DNA of 64,000 nucleotides from Hirudinaria manillensis (taxonomy: Eukaryota > Annelida > Clitellata > Hirudinida > Hirudinidae). Positions 36,368 to 47,700 of this stretch are shown here, piece by piece. The stretch's first letter is position 1. Each line of letters begins with the position of its first letter. The stretch spans positions 157,501-221,500 of the forward strand of contig CM067527.1 in NCBI GenBank assembly GCA_034509925.1. The letters are read 5' to 3'. A program made the translations under genes and the position numbers. The notes beneath the pieces were generated by a model. That model worked only from the letters and a program-made list of their open reading frames with translations. It did no database searches and had not been told where the DNA came from.

Positions 36368-36492
36368 GCCAGGGTCAGCTGATTCCGGACTCACTTCTTG
36401 TCATGAGTTTGCGTCGGTGATTGGCTTGTTTACGTTCCGGACCGCCGTGTTGGAAGATTAGCAGATCGACGTGCAGTTAGAATGGATGAATA

Positions 36493-38514
36493 ATGACGAA
36501 CAATCCGATTTGTTTTGTTTGCGGTGCGAGCGGTGCTGGGTGTTTCGTCAGCACCAAGCCACAGAAGTGCGGGGCTTACTTCACCTTCTTGGCAACCCAT
36601 ATCCCACCCGATGGTGCTAATAAACCCGATTGCGACGGATTCGTCTCCGCCTGTCTCGTCTGCAAGGCCTTCCTGACAGAACAATGGAATTCATACGAAC
36701 GCCTTAAGACTCCACTTGTTGAAAGGATATTTTGGTTGAAGCGAATTGACGACCAGGCATTTACTGGAGCAGAAATAAGTGTCCAGGGGGAATTTGTCGC
36801 CCAGTACATTGGAACCAACAGCAACGGATTGTCCATCGATGAAAAACTGGATCACGGCTGCCGTGACCTCAATAAACTCAGGAGAAAACCTACTGGTGCC
36901 TCTTTCTCTGGAATGCTCATTGACCCAGAAGAAACTTCAAGCAGCTGTGATGATACTTCTAGAGTTTTGGACTTATCCACTTCTCCAAGAAAAAACTCTC
37001 CAAAAAAATTACAGCTTCAAAGCACTCAAGGCTTCAAAATCCAACCAAACATCAAGTCCAGAAACTTATCCTCTGAAAGGAAGCTAAGGACAAGACAGAA
37101 CTCGGTCCAAAATGCATCGACATTTGTCTGCTACATTTGCAGAGGGATATTCAGCAGTCCACAGAAATCCAGATTTCTCTCCTGCACCTACACGGCAGAC
37201 GACGAGCCATATTTTCCCTTTGTGAAAAAATTGACTAGACCCGACGGGGCAAAAGAAATCACAAAGTCAGGTTTGGCAGAGGTTTGTTGCGATTGTCGTA
37301 AAACCCTCTCTAGACAGTGGAGGGTTTTTGAAACTCGAAAAGTACCTATAGAGAAAAGAATTTATGGTGTTGAATCTCTCATACATTCAGCACAGTTTGA
37401 ATTCAACTGTAATAATAATAACAATAATAATAATAACAACAACAACAACAACAATTATAACAATGTAAGTAAAAACCACAATCTTCTGGATGTGACACCC
37501 TCTAAAGACAATTTTCCCAAGTCAGAATTGTCTGCAGAAGAGCTTCCCCAATGCTTTGCATGTTCACAGCCTAGTAATTCCTTACAGAATATCAGTGATT
37601 TATTTTTGAGAAGCAAATCTGAAAACATCATTAGTCTGTTGCCACTTTCTAAAAAGTTGCTAGAAAGAAAGCTTTCCAATATTTCTCATCACGTATGTTG
37701 CGAAAAGTGCTCCCAAATTTTATTTCTGGAAAGAAGAGTTTTAGATGAAAATGCAGATACATCTAGGGTACTTGTTGGGGATCAAAAGGCCGTGATCAGA
37801 CATCCCCATGCATATGATTTGAGAAATCACGACAAAGAGGGATACCAGGGACAAATCGCAGAAATCCAGGAGAATTCTTACTACCTTGCTTCAGAGTTTT
37901 CATTATCTTCATCAGATTCATCCCAAGATTGCATTTCCCCCTTGAAACCAAACAAAGCACATCTATCTGCAACTGCAACATCACCATTTCAAGTCTGTTT
38001 CATTTGCCAAAATGATTTAGATGATGGTGAAATTTCTACTGCATCCCAAAAAACATCTACCATTCTATACTTAGTAAATTTGAAGTTGTCTGTGTTGGAG
38101 CAAGTCAAATTTTCCAGTGAGATGAGAATTTGTGGAAAATGTTCTGGTTACCTTCTGCCTTCACTTTTGAAAGACTTGAAGCATTTACCATTGAGAAAGG
38201 AATTCTTGAATGGTGGTTATGATTCATCCAAGCGTTTGATTTGCTTCCACTGTTCATCAAAGGAAGAAACCTCTGAGCCAGGCTTTCTGTCTGTTAGGAT
38301 TGATAGCACAAGAGATGATATGAAATCAAAACGAATTAAAAATTTGTCTAGGCTAGGAGTCAGCGAAATTGTTGCGTGCAGACGATGTCACAGTAAGCGG
38401 TATGAATCAGTGACACTAAAGAGAAAACTGCCGAATTCGAGCTGCGAAGGAAACACAAAGATTAGAAAAGTTGAACATCATGAAATCACCGAAGAGGTCG
38501 GTTTTAATTTTTGA
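36493..38514 (+). CDS. Protein with five paired-CxxC zinc-binding-like repeats, function unknown
   Basis: An uninterrupted frame of 673 residues, unlike its intron-rich neighbours. Five diverged repeats each have two CxxC pairs about 40-50 residues apart: C7/C10 with C54/C57, C213/C216 with C265/C268, C354/C357 with C403/C406, C502/C505 with C547/C550, and C584/C587 with C629/C632. Repeats 1 and 2 are best kept and share an aromatic stretch plus P-x-GA (FTFLATHIPPDGA, YFPFVKKLTRPDGA), then QWxxYE/QWRVFE, P-x-x-x-R-I and a Tyr/Phe. Four Cys per repeat suggests one zinc each. An Asn run at about 307-321 comes from AAT/AAC repeats. The basic, Ser-rich linkers and KRKLP near the end would suit a nuclear protein; that is inference. 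I do not recognise the family. It could also be a processed copy of a spliced gene, but the TATA box and leader argue for its own promoter. Confidence 0.75.
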   Translation: MTNNPICFVCGASGAGCFVSTKPQKCGAYFTFLATHIPPDGANKPDCDGFVSACLVCKAFLTEQWNSYERLKTPLVERIFWLKRIDDQAFTGAEISVQGEFVAQYIGTNSNGLSIDEKLDHGCRDLNKLRRKPTGASFSGMLIDPEETSSSCDDTSRVLDLSTSPRKNSPKKLQLQSTQGFKIQPNIKSRNLSSERKLRTRQNSVQNASTFVCYICRGIFSSPQKSRFLSCTYTADDEPYFPFVKKLTRPDGAKEITKSGLAEVCCDCRKTLSRQWRVFETRKVPIEKRIYGVESLIHSAQFEFNCNNNNNNNNNNNNNNNYNNVSKNHNLLDVTPSKDNFPKSELSAEELPQCFACSQPSNSLQNISDLFLRSKSENIISLLPLSKKLLERKLSNISHHVCCEKCSQILFLERRVLDENADTSRVLVGDQKAVIRHPHAYDLRNHDKEGYQGQIAEIQENSYYLASEFSLSSSDSSQDCISPLKPNKAHLSATATSPFQVCFICQNDLDDGEISTASQKTSTILYLVNLKLSVLEQVKFSSEMRICGKCSGYLLPSLLKDLKHLPLRKEFLNGGYDSSKRLICFHCSSKEETSEPGFLSVRIDSTRDDMKSKRIKNLSRLGVSEIVACRRCHSKRYESVTLKRKLPNSSCEGNTKIRKVEHHEITEEVGFNF

Positions 38515-41039
38515 AAGATAATTTTTTTCCATGGTTATTTTAAGATGGGATGTTTTCTATTTTCCCAACGGTTTATAAATGCTGTGTTTATTTGTACGTG
38601 GCTAGGTTAGCTTCCACGTAAAGAGCGTTATCAAAGCAAATTAGAATCTCATATCGTCTACTTTGTTAAAATCTGACTTGTGCGGCTGTGAAACACAATA
38701 ATCTGAATGCACCGGAATAAGCGGCGTCGCGTTACACAGACGATGATGAATCAAAACATATGGCAGACCGCCATTTGACCCGAGGCACCCTAGCCATGTA
38801 TTTCGAGTTTCAGGTTAAAGTAAACGTGCATTTCGATAAATTATTTTCAATATTTAGAATTATTGGTTCCATGGGTGGGTCGATGTCAAAAGTGTCGAAA
38901 CGTATCGTTGGCTGTGCAATGTTAGCTACGGCATTGTCTAGATTTGAGTGAACCGTATGATCTGAAATATCTGATTGTGAACAGGTGAGGACTGCTGGAA
39001 GCAGATGAACCAAGTACATGCAGATGTGCTTCTCTGCGGATGAACGCGCCAGGTTGGCAGCAGATCGCGGATCAAATAAAAAAAATGAGGAAAAGATGAT
39101 GTTAAAAGAGAGAGGGCATTGGAAAAGCGAACATCTCCGCTATCTAAACATCGCACCTGTGCTTCCAGCTCAAACCTTGTCCCAACTCTAAATTTCTTTT
39201 CTATTGCAAATTCCGCAGGAAGTGTGCCTCGGGCTCCACATTTCGCCCTAATAACGCGGCTGTCCTCACACAAAGCAAACACGAATGAGAATACTCGGAA
39301 GTTGTTGTGTACGCCGACCGAGGCTTATCTTAGCCTCGATTTTGTCTGGCTTATCAGTTACCTCTCTCGTTGACGCTTCATTCTTAACATGTTAACGCAC
39401 CTGTACTCGGCTTAATCAGACTCGAAAGATGCAATATATTTCCTTATTTCCTTTCTATCCATCTCTTCCTATGGCTTAGTATCTCTCCTCCTTATTAGGA
39501 GGACTGGATTTTTGAGAGAGAGAGAGAGAGAGGGAGAGAGAGTGAGAGGATTGAGACGTATCTGCGCACCAGTTGTCTTCAAAGCTAACATGTGTTCATT
39601 ACTACAAGACCGGTGCCTCTCTGAGCGTGAGGTGAGAGACCAGATTGTAATTATGCGTGTCCGAACCTGCTTCCACCATCACAAAGTTTTCCAATCGGTT
39701 TAAAAAATACTTTTTGACACTCTTTTCTTGAGAACTGATTAAATTTGTTGTTTGAGCTAACGAGATAAATTGTATTTGGTAACTTCGGACAGGATATTAA
39801 AAGATTCGTGAATACATTTCGACATTTTCAATGTAATTATAAGCTAACATCCGTCAATTAATATTTACTACTTTTTAAGTCTGAAGTTGATCAGATTTTA
39901 CCAGTAATCGTCGTGATTGTTCCAGAGTCTGCTAATAGCCTTTCCATTCACAATCTCTGATTAAGCAAATTCTCCATCGGCAGTGCCTATATCTTTGTTC
40001 TCTCAACTTGCATCAATTGCAACTTGCACAACAGCTGGTCTGGACCCAACTTTATTTGATAGTTGATTCAAACGACTTGAAGAGATTGGGACGATGAAGT
40101 TAAGTTGCTAGCGAGCCTTTTTTCAGCCTTTTTGCCTGAGACTTGACTGAGCAACCGTGTCGCCTGTAGCGACGAGTGATTGTGCTGGGCTTGATTGCGA
40201 CTGAAATCTCGATTGGAATTCAATACACCTCAGCGGATGAGATCTGATACCTGCAGAACTAGTGAACAGGTGCGTAGCTCTTGAATTGTAGGTAAACACT
40301 GAAATCCGTCTTGTCAGGTAGGTCGCACCTGTATTGTCGACGCAGGCCGACTATTCATGTCTGAGTGAACTTTTGATAGCAGGTAATTAAGTAACAAAAT
40401 AAGTTGATGCTGTTGACCTTCTCGAATCTTCTATGGAAATAACTTCGTATTTTAATCGAACAAGTGGTTATTATTGTGCGTGGTATCATCGATGTGGTAC
40501 AGTTATATCATTACTTTCCTGGGTCAAAAACATTCCTTATTTGATCGCAGGACTTTATCCGACTTCTTTGGAATAATCCAGGTGTTCATAAAAGCAAGCA
40601 GCCATCATTTGTCAGAATTGAAGGAAAATAAAAAGTGATAATAAATTAAATAACGAAAGACACTAAGATCAATTATCTTTGATTAATAATCTACATACTT
40701 AGTAATATATTTCCATGTTTTTTAGCGATTTCAGATTTATTGAATTGCTTCTGCACGTGGTTCCTAAATGAATCCAATTTCGTTTGATACGAATCGCTGA
40801 ATAACATTTGTAACGCTTGTAATGTTGTAATATTGAAGACGGCAATAGCATTACTCACTCTCGGCCAAATTTTAATCATAAGTCATCATCTCAGCTGCGA
40901 TTAATTGTTAGGTCCATTCAGGTGCTGGTTATTCGTAGATTTCTGACCTGGCATACCTCAAGTCGGATGCAATAACTTTTCGCAATAAATTTTCGCCAAT
41001 ACTAACATTTATACTATGATTAGAATAACATTAACAAGT

Positions 41040-41078
<39 letters not shown>

Positions 41079-42022
41079 TCTGAGAAGAATGCCATTCGGC
41101 ATTGTTTGCCGCATCCCCTGTCGATTGACGGCTGTCGGTTAATGCAACTATTTCTAACCTCGGCCATATATTATTATTAACATAATTCTCTGATATTTGT
41201 GATATTATATAAATTCGGGCCCTGACCAGAAATAAAGTTCCGAGCAAAAGCACCACATTTTAAATAATTATATTAATTAATATCCGTCCATCAATCCATC
41301 ATTCCCTCACATTCTCAATTGGTATTGTTTTTACCATCCCAGACCATTCGTTTGCTTCTTCGTAACTCCTTTGCCAGTTGGAATGGACCACTTAATCTTC
41401 TTTTCCTAAGTCTCGTTATAAGGCGCACTACCACCATCTCTAATTTTATCGGGAATTCTGCCTCGGTTTCAATGTTCAAGTATCGTGGGAAGGACATCAC
41501 ACGACTCCAACTTCCCTATCGATCTTCATTCGCATCCTCGTCCCTCTTTCTTCTGTCCATCACTTTCTCTCCAAAGAACTCTCTTACCTCCTCCCTCAAC
41601 TGAAAGAAACACCTGGACATCCGGAACGATGACAGCTGTTCTTTTCCACGCCACGCCGGAACTTCAAATGCCGTGCACGTGCTCCAAGTTTGCCTGGATT
41701 CTTGGCATCCTTGTTTGCTTTTTTTCTAATTAAGTGTTTTGTGATTTTTTTATTAAAATATTGAATTTCGCCCTTTGATGTAATTTGGGATTTTGGTGGA
41801 GGAGCAAAACACTTTTTAAATAAATCTTGATTCACATTTGAACTACCATGCGACCTTCAAAGGCAACAAAATTGCCACCTTGTTTTTTTTATGTCATTCC
41901 ATTTATTGATGAATTATTGCATTTTTATCTTAAGTTCATTATATTATTATTACCTGTCAATTACATCTCTGCCAACACTACATAATTAGCATGAAATTAT
42001 TACAATTGTCTTGCTCATTTAG
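38515..42022. other. Spacer and possible 5' part of the next gene
   Basis: No gene is supported. A (GA)n run is at 39513-39546 and an (ATA)n run at 41041-41077. At 41490-41730 three frames stay open over 80-95 codons with moderate GC, which could mark an upstream exon of the gene beginning at 42023, but no splice donor fits it. The rest shows only short frames. Confidence 0.4.
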
Positions 42023-44711
42023 ACACTGGTAGGTGGTCATGCATCTTGCAAGGAGTCCTCAAAAGAATTTGTAGAAGGTGAGTGGACAAATTAAAATTCA
42101 ATTTTGTAGTGGAAACCACCACACCCACCATTTTGTCATGCTGGAATGTTTCAAGGCCTAAATTTTTTTTAAGGGTTTTTAAATTTATTCAATATTACAT
42201 TATTTAATAAATTTGCAATGCTCACAAAACTCCAAGAACACAACCCTGTTTGTTAACCTTTTATGCACTGACTTGTGCCCCAATGCTCAGCTCCTACCCA
42301 ACAATCCACAATGTAGATTCACTTGGCAAACGCAACACCTGATACCGGTTTAAAAGTGGGAAGCGAGCAGGCACCATCTCTCTGAGAAACATCTGTTGTG
42401 TTTATTATTGTCGTTGTTATTTTCAGGCATCTGATATTTTGGTTATTATTATTGTTGTTGTTGTTATTTTCAAGCATCTGTTAGAGATTCCTTCCTCGTG
42501 GAGATCTGATTTTGTTTCTGTTGATACTTTTTGGCACCTCCACGATAACCTCTAATACCATTATACTCAGTGACTGTTACATTTTTTGGGGAACTGATTG
42601 CACCAATTAGTAATAATTTTAATAATAGCAAATGCAATAGTTGATATTAGTTTTAATGATAACAATAATAAATATTGATGACATTGGAAATTTTAATAAT
42701 GGCAACAGCCATCTTCTTCCCTCTCGCCACAGCATATCCTCAATAATGCCTCATGGAATGACATGAGCGATGGAACATGTGTTCCATTCAGAAATACTTG
42801 CCAGTTGCTTCACACCTCTTCATTAAAATTCCGCTTTTGCTTCCACAGGCACTTCTGAAGAAGAAACCACCACCAGCCACAAGGAAATGGCAAAGGTGGG
42901 ATTCACCCGTGACCACGACGACGTAGAAGACGGAGACGGCGTCGAGGCACCGAGCGACGAAGGTTTCTTTCGGGACTCGAATTCAAGAATCTGTAGTTCC
43001 GAAAAGAAAATCACCATTGCAAACTCACTCATTCCAGGATGTCATCACTCGATTAGGACTTCTTCCGTTTCTTTGCATCCACCCGCCTCGATTTTTACAT
43101 CCGCCGCCGAATCCTTTGCATCCGCATCCGCTATGCTTTCCATCCCCTTCCATCAACGGTTACCAGGTTCCTCTCCCTGTCTTATGCCACGAGTCGCATC
43201 GTCTTTCGATTCGAAATATTCCTCCTACTTGCCGCCCAACTACCTCGACAACTATTACTTGACGCATTACCAGGTCATGAATCAACTGCTTGCCGGCAGA
43301 AACTGGAACGGCGAAACGAAGTACGAAGATCGGTTTAGCGATTATTTATATTTAAATTCTCTTGGGATTTTGCTACTCGAAACCCTGACCATTTATTTAT
43401 CACAAATTTTAGCAAATCACAGCATGTTAATGAGTCTGATTATGTTCATTTTAAATGAATTATTAATTGTCAACTCTCAGATCCTCTTTGAAACCCTTAC
43501 CCCACACTTACAGTCTTCCAGATGATCCAAGGTATTTTTCCTTTATCATTACTCTTTAATTAAAAAGACTTCCCAAACAAAATAAATTTTAGGTACTCGA
43601 CAGGGCAAAATCTGCACGAGACCGTTTCAAACGACACCGCCCTCGTCTCCAAAACCTCATTCTATCGACCTTTCTCCGACGACGAAAGCCTGGCGAAGGG
43701 ATGTCGCACGGACCTGCAGGGCCGTCCCGATCGTCGACAGAGGCGCGACGGTCCGGTCGGGGCGAGCCCGACCCCGCCTCGACCGGCATCCGTCTCGGTG
43801 GAATTACCTTCTTCCTCCGACGAAAGACTGACGGCAGCTCTGGGCCTCATTTCCTTACGCCATTCCGAGCTTCCCGAAGAGAAACGGAACGAGAAATGCA
43901 ACTCGGAAATGCTTTCGTCGACTCGCGAGTTCGACAATCGTGGAACTTTGGGTGGGAAAACACAATTAGCAACGAAAGCGTTGGAAACTTCGTCTCCAGA
44001 AGACATCAAAGCTGCCAGAGGTAATTCCTTGCCAGTCTTTTGATCCCAGACTTAATCTCAACCACCCAATTGTTTGTATAAAAAATGTGTTCACAAATTT
44101 CAATCTCCAATATAAGAGCCTCAGGACTTTTCAGAAATGCAAATAAAATAAATACTAACTCAATACCCGCAGCCACTTTCAATGGAATTTCAAAAAGCAC
44201 GGAAGCTTCGGATCGTGCGGAGTCGAATGCCATACGCTGGCCTGGTGTCAGTGCCATCGTCGAATCGTACAACAACTATTTCAGAGGTAGATATGATATG
44301 AAAGAGTTAAGATTTTAAATTACCTTTAAATTTCATTATCATCTAAAGATCTGTCCTCAGAAAAGAAATCTCTTCGATCGATTCGACAGGATCTTTTCAT
44401 CGAACGAGAGGAACTTCTATCGCAGGGAAGAAACTTGCAGATGACTTTAAAGGCACGAGAACGTTTCTCCTCTTGATTTTTTGAATTAGACTCAATTTCT
44501 GCCATTATTGCCCCTTCTTGCATTCTAAAACAAAAACATTTGCAACTTATAACTTTACAAGAGTTATCTTGTTAATAATCGTAAAAACTGTAATATTAAT
44601 TTGTCAACCAATCACTACCAGATACTCGTTCAAGAAAGGGAGTCATTGGAGGAAAATGTTCGCCAAACGGCTGGAAAAATTGCAAAGCTGAAAAGTTGCC
44701 TTAAGATTTGA
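42023..44711 (+). CDS. Unrecognised protein with C-terminal coiled coil, 5' end not found
   Basis: Predicted exons 42023-42077, 42849-43332, 43593-44020, 44173-44286, 44349-44462 and 44635-44711 join in frame (424 codons including the stop). The exon at 42023 enters in phase 0, so at least one exon lies upstream. The middle is Ser/Thr/Pro-rich and probably disordered (SYLPPNYLDNYYLTHYQ; PVGASPTPPRPASVSVELP). The last three exons encode PGVSAIVESYNNYFRDLSS, then a charged heptad-like helix (IRQDLFIEREELLSQGRNLQ; REQRESLEENVRQTAGKIAK), a likely coiled coil. This suggests a cytoskeletal or scaffold protein, but I cannot name it. The third exon is clearly GC-richer than its flanks and free of stops over 428 bp, which supports coding. 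The final acceptor (TTCAAG at 44634) was chosen by phase. Confidence 0.6.
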
Positions 44712-47700
44712 ACTCATTACCTTCCTGCCCTCCCAGGGGCACAAACCACGAATCCTTCCTGTGGAGTGGTCTCCATGACAACACTTTTCTTTTTGTCAAT
44801 GGAAGTCTAAAACATCTCAGATGCAGAAAAGCTTCGACGCTGCACCTTCGCCGTTGAAGCTGTCACCGAGCTATCGTCAACCTTCATCTGTACATACACG
44901 ATCCGTGTCTGGTGGTGTTTGCACAGCCGAGAGCTCTTTATTTCCTAGTGCAAATCAAGATCAAATAATCAAAGACGCGTTTATAGGATTCTTTTGAAGA
45001 GTGATTCACTATTTATAGATTTTTCAATTGTTTAATGGAATCAAAAAGGAATGTGATCCGAACGAATTTTCTAAATTTTGTAAACTCCAATCGCAGCCAA
45101 CCTCGAGCGTTTCAAACCGACGGCCGCCACCGATTCAAAAATTGGAGTCGAGCGTCGTTGCATAAAAACAGGAAGGACAGGAAAGCGCATAGTGCCGGGT
45201 CATTTCTGATTGTTGTTAATAAATTTCAACCATAAGGAAACTAAAATTTTATTTTATTCTTTAGTTATTACGGCCACATCTTCTCCCGAATTATCGAGGA
45301 TGTGCTAAATAGGTAAACGACATCTTTCGAATGAAAAATAATTATAATTTAAACTTCGTTTGATGCCGTAATATTTTTAAATAAGCTATATTTCGAGAAT
45401 AATAATTCACATAAATGTGAATAAAATAAAACGATACCATGTGGCAATTGAATCCACACTAATCATTAGAAAGATGGTCGATACTTCGACGCCGTGGCCC
45501 GACAGGGGGGATGGGCGGAGTGTAGGGTCTCTGCGTTTAAGTACTGCATTAACGATCAATTTAATAATTTAATTAGCACATTAATGCTCATTATTTTAAC
45601 CAAAATCTAATTGTCTTCGTCAAGTTAGTTCTAACCATGTGGAATAAATTTGAAACAGTACTTTCAGAGGAGAAATAATATTTCTAAAACTAAGACTTAT
45701 GCGGCACAAAATTATCAATTAAGGGACGGAAATGATGCAAGAAAATGCCCAAAGGAAGTTTTTCTTTTTCCATCTTCTATTGTGCACACACGTAATTGAT
45801 TGTTTCTACTCATGTTTCTATAAAGAACTTTATTGCTTTCTTAAGATTTAATAAATCTAATTATGCAGGGAAGCAGGGGACATCATTCTCGTGCACAAGC
45901 AGACAATGATTTATGACCCATTTCAGAAGCTCATACTCATCATCCCTGTTATGAATGGGTAGAAATTCGGCAAACTGCCCATGCCATTGCTTTCTAAAAA
46001 TCACCAATAATAATAATAATAACAATAATAACAATAGTAATAATAATAAATTAATAATATTATTGCGACCCATTTCAGTAATAATATAATATTAATAATT
46101 AACACGTAATTCATGGAAAAGAAACCATCTATTTCAACTTGTTTATTTTTTTTAAATGTTTGAAATTATTTATTATTATTAATAATAATAATATTGTTAT
46201 TATTTTGTAAAAATCTGGACTCAAGAAAATTTAAAAGATAATAATTCTTTATGAATAACTTTTAAGAAAAAGCATTCATTAATAGATAATTTAGTCCAAT
46301 CGATTGTCTTAGCTAACATGAACACTAATTTTTATTAAATATGAAAATTTAAAAAAATCAATAAATTATTGTAATTATAGTTAACTATTGTTATCTAAAA
46401 AATGGGTTAATAATTTAATTACTGCTAATTAATCATCCTATTAATTGTAATTAGTAATACTGTGCAATTAACAACAAAACCGATGCTTTAAACCAAAGAA
46501 ATGTAACGGAGCAGGCACATACATCGGCAATTTTTACAACCTCCTCGGGCTATCCATAAAAGGGGTCGGCCAAAAAATTGCCAATTTTAGGCTTTCTGTG
46601 TTTTTCTTTCCTTTTGTCCCTGTTATGCATTACGAATAAACGTGCATTTAATTTTTTTATTCTTTGAATTTGAAATTAAAACACAAATTATTCTGCAACA
46701 GGGAAAAAAATGTAAAAAAAAATACACCTTCCCAAAGTAAAATTTAAAAAACTAAATTTTAACGTAACTAATGAGTGACTCGCGAGTCAATTTTCCATCA
46801 GAAAAATTAGCAAAAAATCATTTTCAACCCGTCAGGCAAGAATTTTTCCAAGCAGACGAGAAACGACACACTCAAAGGGTTGACGTTAACGCAATTTGTC
46901 GAAGAGCCCTGCTCGACCGGGGCCATCTTGTTAATTTCGGTTAACTTAATATATGGGTTATTTTTCTTTCAAGGTAAAAAAAGCTTTTATTCAATACGTT
47001 TTAACATTTATTAAATCATTTCGTGAAAAATCAATGGATATTGGATTTGATTTTTGATTGCATATCCTGCCTTAAATTCGTAAGCCCGGCGAGCCATTTG
47101 GCGCTGGCGATGTTTTGAAAAAGCACTTTTTTGTGTATCGTCTGATCACGTAAAATATGTTCGGTTCCGGTAATGTAGTCAATTGCACGGTGATTAACAT
47201 TTACAACCGTTTCAATGCGATCCTCGATTCGATGAAATCACATGAAATTACGACGCCACTCAAACGAAGATTTTCTAAGCCGAAGGAATTGCATTCGTGC
47301 ATTTAAAAGAGAAAACTTGATTCCTAATCTCGAACGACCAACTTTACTTCTGTTTCTTCAACTTTCTGAAACGAATTTATTTTTCCGTTTTTAGGACCAA
47401 ACATCGACAGCTTGCAAAGCAAAACAACGTTCGGGAACGAATTGTTTGTTTACCGTGGAGTCGTCGACCTATTAAGTCTTCGAGGAGCGAAATTGATTCT
47501 AAAAGGAAAAGTGGCTTACGTCAAATTGAAAGTAATCGTCTTTTTTTATACAAAAATTTGGATTAAGATCTCCTGAGAGGGGTGCGGTCTCGGTTTATTC
47601 AAAAATTTATTCGAATTTTCTTGAAATTGATCGTTATTGGAAAAACCACACCCTAAATAAGAGAAAAATTTTCAAGACCGAAAGGAACGCTCGCAAAACA

